A stretch of 54,194 nucleotides of DNA, from positions 1 through 54,194 of the IMG/VR virus record IMGVR_UViG_3300033571_001946. One strand, 5' to 3'. Under the pieces are notes generated by a model, which worked only from the letters and a program-made list of their open reading frames with translations, had not been told where the DNA came from and did not search any database. The position numbers and the translations under genes were made by a program. The DNA is from a virus. Each line of letters opens with the position of its first letter. Positions within the stretch are counted from its first letter, which is position 1. Below are positions 42,610 through 50,475 of the stretch, in pieces.

Positions 42610-43301
42610 TGTCCTCCCTCTTGTGTTTTACTTTGAGTTTCCATACCTTGATTAGCACTGTTAGTTCTATCCTGTTGTACCTTCAAGCTAAGAGTAAGTT
42701 CTTCTACAACCATCTTGACACAAGGATCAACTAAGTGTGAAGACATAGGATAGTTACTATCCCAACTGAAACATACTCCTCCAGTACAATCATCATAATT
42801 AGCTAAGTCATTAGGATTCTCAAATACTCCTGCTACACTAATTACTTCTGTATAAGGTGCATCTACTAAATAAATATAACCGTTAAAAAGTACAGCCAAA
42901 GGTCTTTTAAATCTAGTAGACCTAGCGTATGGTAATCTTGCATAGGGAATAAACTCATAAGCCATACCTCCCATTTCAGGTGGAGATATAGCTGTAAGCA
43001 AGTCTTTATTCTTCCCTTCAATAGGTTTAGGAATAGTTTGTTGTGTCTTATAAACTCTGCAATCCAGATTAAAGTTAGGATCTAAAGAAGTATCTACAGA
43101 TTCTAAAGGCATACATTTGATATGCTGTATGTTATTTTCAGACAGACTTTGCCCTTTATTAAATTGCTGCCTAAGTAATGCAGCACGAGCACCATCTATT
43201 AAAAATGCTACAAGCCTATCAGAGATCTTATCATCATCTGTAATAAGTCCTCCCCTTAGAATGCTTTTTACTGCGTAGATCAGTTCCCTCTGAGTTGCCA
43301 T
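42606..43301 (-). CDS. Ring/connector-like protein, 231 residues
   Basis: Starts ATQRELIYAVKSILRGGL, a helix followed by a second one (DRLVAFLIDGARAALLRQQFN), then a beta-rich core with PPEMGGMAYEFIPYARLPYAR and LAVLFNGYIYLVDAPYTEVISVAGVF, and an end with Gln/Ser-rich tail. Helical N-terminus and beta core fit the head-tail connector (gp11-like) family, which forms rings under the portal in podoviruses. It overlaps the next gene by ATGA. The assignment is by architecture and order. Confidence 0.65.
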   Translation of the reverse strand: MATQRELIYAVKSILRGGLITDDDKISDRLVAFLIDGARAALLRQQFNKGQSLSENNIQHIKCMPLESVDTSLDPNFNLDCRVYKTQQTIPKPIEGKNKDLLTAISPPEMGGMAYEFIPYARLPYARSTRFKRPLAVLFNGYIYLVDAPYTEVISVAGVFENPNDLANYDDCTGGVCFSWDSNYPMSSHLVDPCVKMVVEELTLSLKVQQDRTNSANQGMETQSKTQEGGQ

Positions 43302-43455
43302 TTAATTTAAACTTTTTTACTTGCTTCCTTGCTTTGTTTTTTAATTGAGGGATTTGTGGAAGTTCTATTTGAATATTACCATCCTCATAGAGTTCATCCT
43401 CTTCTTCTGGGTCACCCTCTACCCATCCTTTAGTGTTTGGCTTCTTGTTTTTCAT
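43234..43455 (-). CDS. Small charged protein overlapping neighbours
   Basis: Seventy-three residues: an acidic central part (WVEGDPEEEDELYEDGN) and a basic end (KNKARKQVKKFKLNGNSEG, then KKHSKGRTYYR). It starts 26 bases before the end of the metallophosphoesterase gene and ends 68 bases inside the 231-residue gene. Without it a gap of about 130 bases would be left, and the charged pattern looks protein-like over its first 50 residues. The overlap makes it uncertain. No family recognised. Confidence 0.4.
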   Translation of the reverse strand: MKNKKPNTKGWVEGDPEEEDELYEDGNIQIELPQIPQLKNKARKQVKKFKLNGNSEGTDLRSKKHSKGRTYYR

Positions 43456-44530
43456 GGATATTGACTTGAAAATAACCTTCTAGACCATATTCCTTGTTCC
43501 ATATGTAAGCCTGTGCTGCACGAAGATGGCTGTAGCCCATCATTTTATGCCAATCATCTGTAGGACAAATGCTAGGTAAGAACCTAGTCTTTACACCACA
43601 GTATTCGTTCAGCATCTCCTTATGAAAGTGACCAAGGTGAGCTTCCCTAAACTTTGTTTGAGCAAACATCTCAGGTTGTTCAGTAGCCATTATAAGAGGT
43701 AAAGTAGCAGTCTTTTCTTTGTCCCCGTGCGTGAACATTAACATATTTACTCCATACTGATAATACTTTCTGTAATCTCCTGAGTTATTTACTTTGACAT
43801 TATTATTAGAACGGAAAAATGCTCCAAGCACTTCTCCTATATAAAACATACGTTCCATGTCATGGTTACCAGGGACTATCATTACATCAACTGGATACTT
43901 GTCACTAAGTACTTTAACTACTGCAGCAATAGTAGTCCAGTAATGTCTAAAAGATTCCTGCCAATCTACAGAATCTTCTTGTGGTGTTCCACCTGTAGTG
44001 GTCTTCCTCTTACCCTCTGAGTTTAACCCATCATTCCCAATGGGTAAGAGTATCTTATCCACTCCAAACTTTTCAGCTTTTTCAAGTAGAACAAAGACTG
44101 TATTTATAAAGTTTGTTACAGTAGTGTCTATATCTCCTTTACCAAAGTGTGCGTCAGGTAAACTTATTTCCAAACATACTTCACCTGGTTTAGAAGATTT
44201 AGATTTTACAGGAGTAGATAATGCCCCAAGCATAGTCAAGTCTTTAAGAAATCCTTCTTTAAACTTGTCCCACTTTTCTAACCAATCTACTTCAAACTGT
44301 AAAGACTCTCGCCAAGAGCCATCATGTAACTGCCAAACTTTACCTTTTGTAAAAACTCCTTTGTAACCTTCAGGGGTTTCAACTTGTTGACTTTCAGTAG
44401 AATTATCCTCAAGTCTTCTTTTAACCCCTCTGGCACGATCAAAGGAAACACCAAAATGCTGAGCTACATCCCGTGTAGAAGCATGAGGGTTTTCCCTTAT
44501 ATACTGCCTTATTTGGTCGTTTTGTATCAT
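43430..44530 (-). CDS. Metallophosphoesterase with N-terminal HTH
   Basis: 366 residues. Residues 5-42 are a helix-turn-helix (ASTRDVAQHFGVSFDRARGV). The rest is a calcineurin-like phosphoesterase: D126-A-H128, GND (165-167), GNHDMER (221-227), HGD (268-270) and GHFH (300-303), the full two-metal set seen in Mre11-like nucleases and phage metallophosphatases. The substrate is unknown: DNA, nucleotides or a phosphorylated regulator are possible. It lies between the lysis genes and ring-protein genes, an unexpected place for an enzyme, which may mean it acts late or is inserted. It is preceded by a 165-base gap with a possible promoter (44544) and a hairpin (44654-44685). Confidence 0.82.
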   Translation of the reverse strand: MIQNDQIRQYIRENPHASTRDVAQHFGVSFDRARGVKRRLEDNSTESQQVETPEGYKGVFTKGKVWQLHDGSWRESLQFEVDWLEKWDKFKEGFLKDLTMLGALSTPVKSKSSKPGEVCLEISLPDAHFGKGDIDTTVTNFINTVFVLLEKAEKFGVDKILLPIGNDGLNSEGKRKTTTGGTPQEDSVDWQESFRHYWTTIAAVVKVLSDKYPVDVMIVPGNHDMERMFYIGEVLGAFFRSNNNVKVNNSGDYRKYYQYGVNMLMFTHGDKEKTATLPLIMATEQPEMFAQTKFREAHLGHFHKEMLNEYCGVKTRFLPSICPTDDWHKMMGYSHLRAAQAYIWNKEYGLEGYFQVNIHEKQEAKH

Positions 44531-44543
44531 TAAAGTTTTTTTT

Positions 44544-44551
44544 CAAATATA
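44544..44551 (-). promoter_or_regulatory. Possible Bacteroidota -7 promoter element
   Basis: The minus strand reads TATATTTG, matching the TAnnTTTG -7 element of Bacteroidota housekeeping promoters, 13 bases before the metallophosphoesterase ATG. No convincing TTTG at -33 is seen, so support is weak; an AT-rich TATAAT also lies 20-30 bases further upstream. The whole gap 44531-44695 holds no gene. Confidence 0.25.
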
Positions 44552-44653
44552 AAAAGAATTTCGTATATTATAGCCCGTTCTGTAAATTATTGTTTTTCAG
44601 GCTATTAAAATTTCTTTCTATTTGAAACTTTTGAGAAGAAGTCCATAATAGCT

Positions 44654-44685
44654 ACTCTTACACTATCAATAGTGACTTTAAGAGT
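44654..44685. repeat. Inverted repeat downstream of the lysis genes
   Basis: ACTCTTA (44654-44660) pairs with TAAGAGT (44679-44685) and CACTAT with ATAGTG (44661-44674), with a 4-base bulge on one side. It lies 10 bases after the stop of the second small membrane protein gene. No clear uridine tract follows, so it may be a processing or stability element instead of a classical terminator. Confidence 0.55.
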
Positions 44686-44695
44686 CTCTAAGTAA

Positions 44696-45088
44696 CTAAG
44701 GTTCAGGACTATCTTCAGGATTGTCCACACGAGTAGGATAGATATAATTGTCTTCATCATAGCTTGAATACATTGACTTTTGGTTAAATCTTCCCCTGAC
44801 TATCTGTACTAGATTCTCGGCTGTCAGGAACCCCAGTCCAAGAAGCACTATTACACTGAATATTACCAGTAGTTCTACCTGTATGGTTTGTGTAGTATAC
44901 AGATGATCTACAAAAGCTGTTACTAAAAGAATGAAGGCTATAAAGACGGTAAGCTTCCTTGCAGAAGCCTTACCTCTATACTCAAAGGATTGTCTGAACC
45001 ACTCCAAGATTATGAGAAATACAGAGTTGCTTCTGCCTGTCTCCTTGTTATCAGACCCTTGATTACTTTGCCCCCTGCTCTTACCCAT
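44696..45088 (-). CDS. Small two-helix membrane protein of the lysis cassette
   Basis: 130 residues with a hydrophilic Ser/Gln/Lys-rich N-terminus and two transmembrane helices, about residues 46-63 (LTVFIAFILLVTAFVDHL) and 71-89 (VELLVIFSVIVLLGLGFL), then a short cytoplasmic tail with acidic and Pro/Asp-rich end. The ATG at 45088 lies 79 bases inside the lysozyme gene; a TTG at 45007, 3 bases after the lysozyme stop, could be the true start. It follows the lysozyme and the holin-like gene, so a holin, antiholin or spanin-like membrane function is likely, but none can be assigned. Convergent roles are possible. Confidence 0.6.
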   Translation of the reverse strand: MGKSRGQSNQGSDNKETGRSNSVFLIILEWFRQSFEYRGKASARKLTVFIAFILLVTAFVDHLYTTQTIQVELLVIFSVIVLLGLGFLTAENLVQIVRGRFNQKSMYSSYDEDNYIYPTRVDNPEDSPEP

Positions 45089-45456
45089 CTCATAAATTGC
45101 TTTTCAATATCTGGATCATTAGGATTAGCATTAATTCTTTTGAGTAATGTAGAGTTCTTATAGTTTACAAGACCCACATTATACGCAAAGCTTACTAAAG
45201 CATCAAATTGATTCTGATTCACATGGTCCTTAGTCATAGCATCTACGCCACGTTCATAATGTACCATGTTTCTTCTTAAAAGTTCTTCGGCCCATTCTTC
45301 ACTTATTGACCTGTCGGTAAGTTTTACTTTTACTCCATTTTCGTAATAAGTAGAACCATATCCTATAGTAGGCACTCCTGCGGGGCATAAGTATGGCTTA
45401 GCTCTGAATCCCTCAAAGCGCTTTATTAGATCCAGACCTTTTTGACTTATTTGCAT
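45010..45456 (-). CDS. GH24 (T4-type) lysozyme, endolysin
   Basis: 148 residues. The motif RFEGFRAKPYLCPAGVPTIG places Glu15, Cys24 and Thr30 in the positions of the catalytic Glu-Asp-Thr triad of T4 lysozyme; Cys in place of Asp is seen in other phage GH24 enzymes with CPAG. The core NQFDALVSFAYNVG and RRQAEATLYFS helices complete the fold. It hydrolyses the glycan strands of peptidoglycan and should be the main lysis enzyme. There is no signal peptide or anchor, so it needs the holin to cross the inner membrane. It overlaps the holin gene by 44 bases. Confidence 0.9.
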   Translation of the reverse strand: MQISQKGLDLIKRFEGFRAKPYLCPAGVPTIGYGSTYYENGVKVKLTDRSISEEWAEELLRRNMVHYERGVDAMTKDHVNQNQFDALVSFAYNVGLVNYKNSTLLKRINANPNDPDIEKQFMRWVRAGGKVIKGLITRRQAEATLYFS

Positions 45457-45655
45457 AACATTTACATTTCTTTACTATCCATTTCTGAATAGTATTACCA
45501 GTAAGAGTGTCTATAGCTACTACAACTGTAAAGAAATAAGCAGAACCTTGTAAAAAGGTTACTACGCTTATAGCTTCAAAAAACTTGGCTATACCAAGTA
45601 ACATAAGACTAAGAATTGTACCCTGGACACTTTGAGTGTCAATTGCTGTAGACAT
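45413..45655 (-). CDS. Holin-like membrane protein
   Basis: I start at the ATG at 45655 (MSTAIDTQSVQGTILS), giving 80 residues; a longer frame from 45727 would overlap the upstream gene and add a basic, non-membrane stretch. Residues about 14-31 (LSLMLLGIAKFFEAISVV) and 36-52 (GSAYFFTVVVAIDTLTG) form two hydrophobic helices, with a strongly basic tail (KKCKCYANKSKRSGSNKAL). A two-helix protein with basic C-terminus directly upstream of the lysozyme fits a class II holin. It overlaps the lysozyme gene by 44 bases. No homology is claimed. Confidence 0.6.
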   Translation of the reverse strand: MSTAIDTQSVQGTILSLMLLGIAKFFEAISVVTFLQGSAYFFTVVVAIDTLTGNTIQKWIVKKCKCYANKSKRSGSNKAL

Positions 45656-45684
45656 AGTGTGTTTAAGTGTTTTTAATGTTAGTT

Positions 45685-45999
45685 TCAAATTATATCTTTT
45701 TTGATTGCCGCAGGGTCTGTGCAACATCCGCAGAGGTCACACAACTCAAACACTTCTTCTATGATATTTTCTATTTGTGATGCGCTAAGGCAAGGCTCAG
45801 TATCTAATAAAAGGTAAACTGTTTCATAGTACCTATTCAGTACATGTAACAATGCTTGTATATATCGAACATTCTTAAATGCTTTTACAGCATCAGACTT
45901 TAAAAACATCTCTTGTTTTAAAGCTTTATACGCCATATCAGCAGCACAACATTGTGCTCTTACTATAACATCTAAGAAATTCTCTTGAGTCCTTGCCAT
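45685..45999 (-). CDS. Cys-containing helical protein, 104 residues
   Basis: All-helical, with CC at 17-18 (VRAQCCAADMAYKALKQEMF), a central helical stretch (YIQALLHVLNRYYETVYLLL) and a C-terminal CDLCGCCTD cluster. The CxxCxCC end could bind a metal or form disulfides. It is coupled to the fibre gene by a TAATG overlap and followed by the holin. No family recognised. A chaperone or small adhesin-linked part of the fibre is possible because of its position. Confidence 0.55.
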   Translation of the reverse strand: MARTQENFLDVIVRAQCCAADMAYKALKQEMFLKSDAVKAFKNVRYIQALLHVLNRYYETVYLLLDTEPCLSASQIENIIEEVFELCDLCGCCTDPAAIKKDII

Positions 46000-48900
46000 T
46001 ATTGATTGATTATTTTGCTAATAACTCTAATGAAAGATCCTTGACGCATTAAGACTAATTCATCATATACATCAAACTCTAGATAACCACCAAGAGGAGT
46101 ATTATTATAAGCAGTAATAGTATAAGTTGTAGCAGCAGAATCTCTGACAATACTAGGTACAGTAGTAGCAGGAGTTGTAACTGAAACTAAGTTAAACTGT
46201 ACAGTAGTTCCAGGAGATGTTATAAATCTTACTGGAATATTGTCAGGCATATCTCTGATCTGATCAATTTGTACTGTAGCTGCAGCACCCCAACTTCCTA
46301 ATAATACTGTATGTCCTATCGTATCAAAGAAATGCGGTATAGTTAAAATTCTAGTTGCAGGGTCATAAAACCTATCTGCTGCTGAAGGTGCTCCAAGATT
46401 CCAATTTTTAAATTGATATAAGAATCTTGATCCGCCAGTAGGAGTAGGAGGAGGAGTAGCAGAAGAATTATTTATAGATATTCTAACTATTGGCCCTGCA
46501 ACAGCAGGATCTATAATACTGTCTTGAATAGTAGTATAAGGATTAAATCTATAAGAGTTTGGCCACCAATTTGAATCAACATATCCTTGAGGATCATTAC
46601 TATCTGAATAAGGAGTTACAATACCAGCGCCTGGTGGAGGAGCACCTGTAGAGTCATTAACACTATTAGAAGGATGTAATAAGTATCCTATGTTAAGTTG
46701 ATATAATGGACCTCCTTGTGAAACTTCTACTCTAAAAGTGTATTCATCAACAATACTCATTACTGTAGCAAAGCATAGAAACCCTATAAAATAAGGATAA
46801 GGCTCTGAAGCAGAAATAGTTTTATAAATACCATTTGGGTAAGGAATTCCTGTACTTTCATCCCCATCAGTAACAATACGCATAGTATTGAATCCTCTAA
46901 AGCCTAAAGTAAAAAGATTTCCAATTAATGCGTCAGTAAATAAATGAGGAGCTTGTGTAGTAACATCTAATGTATAAATAGCTCTTGTATAAGTGGTAGT
47001 TCCAATAGTTACAGGAATTGGAGTACTACTAACTACTGCTATATTTCTAATTATATTAGCTTTAGATAATGTTAATCCTGGTAATACTTGTCTGTATATA
47101 CTAGATTTAGTAACTCCTGAAATCTTTTGGTCTCTTATTGTAAATGACCTAAGATTGTCTGTAAAACGTAACTGCTTAGTTTCAGTAGTTGGTACCCAAG
47201 TTAAAGAATCTAAACCTGCATTTACACCTTCAAATAACATATACTGCAGTGTACCACTAGCATTAACAGTGACACTAGTAAGTCCTGCACAAATGCTAGG
47301 ACCATATACTATATCACCAGGAACAGAAGTACCTTTGAAATTACAGTATTGTATAAACCCTCCTGTTTGTATTATACATTGACTAATTATGTTAGTAGCT
47401 GCTGTGTAATTATCACTAAATATTCCTATGAAACTATTTTGTCTTACTAAAATAGAATTTCTATTATTAACACTTTTAAGCGCAGATCCATTCCATGTTA
47501 ATGGAAAATCTTTACCGCTACCATCAAAAACATTCTTAGCAAAAGTTCCTATAAATCCTCCGTTAACTATACCTCCTGTAGCAGTTTGATCATGATTAGC
47601 TGAAAAAGAAGTATAAGAAATAGTATTATTATAAAATGGATTGTGGAGTTTATTTTCTGAGAAAATAGAATTTGTAAATCTATTGTCTGCAATGTAAGCT
47701 CCTTGATATTCAGCTCCTGGAGCATTATACGCAAATCCTGGAAAAGCTGCATTTAAAGGAGTATGAGTTACATAATTTTCAAAGAAAGAGTAATCTAGAA
47801 TATTATTAGTAAATGTAGTATTCATACCAGAAACAGTAGCAGCACTTACTGTTTTATTAATTCCTCTGAATACACTTCTAGATATAGTATTGTTTTTAAA
47901 AGTAGTTATAGAAGTTCCTATAGAAGGATAATAGAATCTACATGTAATGACTTGATTAATTTGAGAAGGTACTGTAGGATCAGCAATTGTAAAGCTAGTT
48001 AGGCTAGGAGTAGTTGCTACTACATGTACTGTATTTAAAATATTAGCAGGACTAGTAGCAATAAATTGAATATAATCACCTACTGCTGCTCCTGTAGTAC
48101 TGTTAGGACCAAATAATTCTACTAACACACTAGGTCCTGCTAGAGTAATATCACTAGAAGCATCACCTGCAGCAGTCCATGTTTTACATCCAAAATTATA
48201 GATGATGGCATTATTAGGTAATTTAGTAAAATCTAGCTCATCTAATAAGCTTTCAATACCTGCACCAGCTGTGTTTGTATAAAAAATATCACCAAGAACA
48301 GAATGATCTGTTATAGTGTTATTAAAGAAAGATGTAGAAGCAAAGTTATTTAGAACTGAGTGAGAGATAATATTATTATAGTATCTATATGATGTAGAAG
48401 CTCCAACGCCATTAGATGTAATATTACTTACTACAGCATTATTTAAAGTATTTCCATAGAACTGCCCTTGGCTATTCATGTACATATGGAAAAACCTAGT
48501 ACCTACTTTTAGAGTAAAGTCACTAGAAGGATTAAAATTAGTATCTACTTTATTATCCTTAAAATTTCTTACGTTTCCATAATTCATTAACTGTCCTGTA
48601 TTAATAAAAGTAGGACTACGTTGAATATCTGAAATACTTCTTTTACTAGTATCATCAGCTAGGTTAATCGTATTACCATTAATAGTAGATACTCCCCAGC
48701 GGAATACTTTTCTAATAAACTCGTTACTTGTAGAAGAGCTTATTACTTTTAATGTATTATTTTTATTATCCCACCTTTCACGAATAGCAGGATAACCACT
48801 ATTAGCTAAATTGACTATATCAATGTAGCAACCTTGAATTTCTGTAATATAATGAGTAGTATTGTCACGAGGTACCCAATCCCAACTTACAAGTGCATCA

Positions 48901-49733
48901 GCAGGTTCTGCATTAGCAACTAAAGGCCCTCCTGAAACATTTGTAAATACTTGATTATAACTAGCTACAGGTGCACTTGCAGCATAACTAGTACCAGGCA
49001 TAAACCATTGCGTAGTAAGAGGATTAGGCACTCTTGCAATGTAAATACCATTAGGATCTACTGTATTGTTTGAAATTGCTCTTACAATAATTCCTGTATT
49101 GTGTGGATATGCAGCAAAAGCAACAGGGTTAGCAAAGTTAGCATAGTACGCAGGACTACATTCTGCTTGATATATACTTCCTACTGTACCATTACCTTCT
49201 CCATCTCCAATATCTACAATCCAATAACTTGCACCAGGTGTAAGGTTATTCCCTGCAGCTAAAGCTTGAAATGAAGTAAAATGAGTTTTAACTAAACCTG
49301 CTGTAACAATTTCTACAGTAGCATAGTTACCACCATTATCTGTAACTGTAACTCCAGTAAGACCTGAGCCTTGGAAGTTTACCGTATTAAAAGGTCCTCC
49401 TGCTACTGCTACTCCATCATCTTCTAGGTTTATACCTGATAAAGTAACTCCTGTAAGAGGTACCCAATATCCATCAAAGTCTGCAAGTACAGGAGGAGAC
49501 AGAGGTACATTACTTGTAATTACAGCAAACCAGTCTGATGTAGCTGTAGGATAATCTAATTGAAAACCTACTGTAGCTTGACTAGGATTACCTGAAGAAG
49601 GTCCATTACCTCCATCTATTACAGTCTCTGCAAAAGCTACATAAATATAGGCAGAAGCTCCTGCAGGACCAGGAATAGGAGTAGCTACATTATATATAGG
49701 AGAATCTCCGCAGCAATTATTTAAGTTGCTCAT
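45999..49733 (-). CDS. Tail fibre/receptor-binding protein, beta-helical
   Basis: 1244 residues, coupled to both neighbours by TAATG overlaps. The N-terminus has PIPGPAGASAYIYVAF, a short collagen-like turn and a strand-rich anchor part with GVTVTDNGG. The central portion (about 380-800) has repeating NNTI/NNxI-type turns (FFNNTITDHSVLG, FKNNTISRSVFRG, YNNTISYTSFSAN), the arrangement of a right-handed parallel beta-helix in tailspikes. The C-terminal 300 residues are beta-rich with Pro/Thr, ending VYDELVLMRQGSFIRVISK. The role is presumably adhesion to surface polysaccharide; whether it also cleaves is not known, since no catalytic residues stand out. Confidence 0.7.
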   Translation of the reverse strand: MSNLNNCCGDSPIYNVATPIPGPAGASAYIYVAFAETVIDGGNGPSSGNPSQATVGFQLDYPTATSDWFAVITSNVPLSPPVLADFDGYWVPLTGVTLSGINLEDDGVAVAGGPFNTVNFQGSGLTGVTVTDNGGNYATVEIVTAGLVKTHFTSFQALAAGNNLTPGASYWIVDIGDGEGNGTVGSIYQAECSPAYYANFANPVAFAAYPHNTGIIVRAISNNTVDPNGIYIARVPNPLTTQWFMPGTSYAASAPVASYNQVFTNVSGGPLVANAEPADALVSWDWVPRDNTTHYITEIQGCYIDIVNLANSGYPAIRERWDNKNNTLKVISSSTSNEFIRKVFRWGVSTINGNTINLADDTSKRSISDIQRSPTFINTGQLMNYGNVRNFKDNKVDTNFNPSSDFTLKVGTRFFHMYMNSQGQFYGNTLNNAVVSNITSNGVGASTSYRYYNNIISHSVLNNFASTSFFNNTITDHSVLGDIFYTNTAGAGIESLLDELDFTKLPNNAIIYNFGCKTWTAAGDASSDITLAGPSVLVELFGPNSTTGAAVGDYIQFIATSPANILNTVHVVATTPSLTSFTIADPTVPSQINQVITCRFYYPSIGTSITTFKNNTISRSVFRGINKTVSAATVSGMNTTFTNNILDYSFFENYVTHTPLNAAFPGFAYNAPGAEYQGAYIADNRFTNSIFSENKLHNPFYNNTISYTSFSANHDQTATGGIVNGGFIGTFAKNVFDGSGKDFPLTWNGSALKSVNNRNSILVRQNSFIGIFSDNYTAATNIISQCIIQTGGFIQYCNFKGTSVPGDIVYGPSICAGLTSVTVNASGTLQYMLFEGVNAGLDSLTWVPTTETKQLRFTDNLRSFTIRDQKISGVTKSSIYRQVLPGLTLSKANIIRNIAVVSSTPIPVTIGTTTYTRAIYTLDVTTQAPHLFTDALIGNLFTLGFRGFNTMRIVTDGDESTGIPYPNGIYKTISASEPYPYFIGFLCFATVMSIVDEYTFRVEVSQGGPLYQLNIGYLLHPSNSVNDSTGAPPPGAGIVTPYSDSNDPQGYVDSNWWPNSYRFNPYTTIQDSIIDPAVAGPIVRISINNSSATPPPTPTGGSRFLYQFKNWNLGAPSAADRFYDPATRILTIPHFFDTIGHTVLLGSWGAAATVQIDQIRDMPDNIPVRFITSPGTTVQFNLVSVTTPATTVPSIVRDSAATTYTITAYNNTPLGGYLEFDVYDELVLMRQGSFIRVISKIINQ

Positions 49734-50374
49734 TAGCAGTTAAGGCAGTTTTTAGTGTTACAAATCCATTGAGCTTTGGCAAGATTCTTCTTAGCCATTT
49801 CTATTTTGCCGCATGCTGCAGCATATTCAGCAGACTTAAGAAAAGCTTCTGCTTCAAGAGCACTACTAAGTTTTTCATTCTTACAATCTGTACAATCAGA
49901 CTGAGAAGCAAGATGAAACATTTTATCAATGCAGCATCTTGTCTGGCAAGTAAGAAGGAAGTTTTGTGTCACACTATTAGTAAATAATGTGACGCCTGGA
50001 TTAAGATAATCTCCAGATACTGTATAATATACTACATATATACCATCAGCAAATGCAGAGCCTACAGTAGGACTATTTAATGTGATGCCTCCAACTTGAT
50101 TAGTAAACTCAAGTTCTTCTAGACCTGTAGGATCAGGCCAGTTAGGAGGAGAATTAAAACTATATGTAATTCCAGCAGGGTTAGTAATTTGTACTAATAC
50201 CTGATCTGTAGCATCACTAGGTTGAGGATTAGGGCCTCCTGGTGCATTTGCCCATCCACCTGTGTTAAGTACAGGATCATATTCTCCAGTAGTTTCAGTT
50301 AACTTAAGAACTTTACAATTACTTGTTTGACACAAGTGAATTCCTAATACTAGGGGGCTAGGAGGATTTGGCAT
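49733..50374 (-). CDS. Cys-rich virion protein upstream of the fibre
   Basis: 213 residues. The first part is beta-rich (FNSPPNWPDPTGLEELEF, YVVYYTVSGDYLNPGV), typical of tail adaptor or adhesin-assembly proteins. The end has a Cys cluster: LTCQTRCCIDKMFHLA, then SDCTDCKNEK and ICNTKNCLNC at the C-terminus, separated by a helical pair. These cysteines could bind zinc or form disulfides. TAATG joins it to the fibre gene, so it may link the fibre to the tail. It lies downstream of the terminator at 50409. No named family. Confidence 0.6.
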   Translation of the reverse strand: MPNPPSPLVLGIHLCQTSNCKVLKLTETTGEYDPVLNTGGWANAPGGPNPQPSDATDQVLVQITNPAGITYSFNSPPNWPDPTGLEELEFTNQVGGITLNSPTVGSAFADGIYVVYYTVSGDYLNPGVTLFTNSVTQNFLLTCQTRCCIDKMFHLASQSDCTDCKNEKLSSALEAEAFLKSAEYAAACGKIEMAKKNLAKAQWICNTKNCLNC

Positions 50375-50408
50375 TTATTAGAGTTTATTAGTTATACTTT
50401 TTAAGAAA

Positions 50409-50432
50409 AGGGGTGAGGAAATCCCCACCCCT
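50409..50432 (-). terminator. Terminator after the 459-residue structural gene
   Basis: On the minus strand AGGGGTG and CACCCCT (7 bp) close a GC-rich stem, and GGA/TCC could extend it; then TTTTCTTAA follows. It is a good intrinsic terminator shape for minus-strand transcripts, located about 45 bases after the stop of the 459-residue gene and about 35 bases before the next start. Confidence 0.8.
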
Positions 50433-50475
50433 CTCTTTCAAACAATCAATTACAAAAAATTAGAACACCAAAAGA

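Noticed and set aside
45656-45727. Longer holin start at 45727
   Set aside because: It adds a basic, non-membrane segment overlapping the upstream gene; MSTA at 45655 gives a normal holin-like size.
45999-49733. Diversity-generating retroelement acting on the fibre
   Set aside because: No reverse transcriptase and no template repeat were seen in the window.
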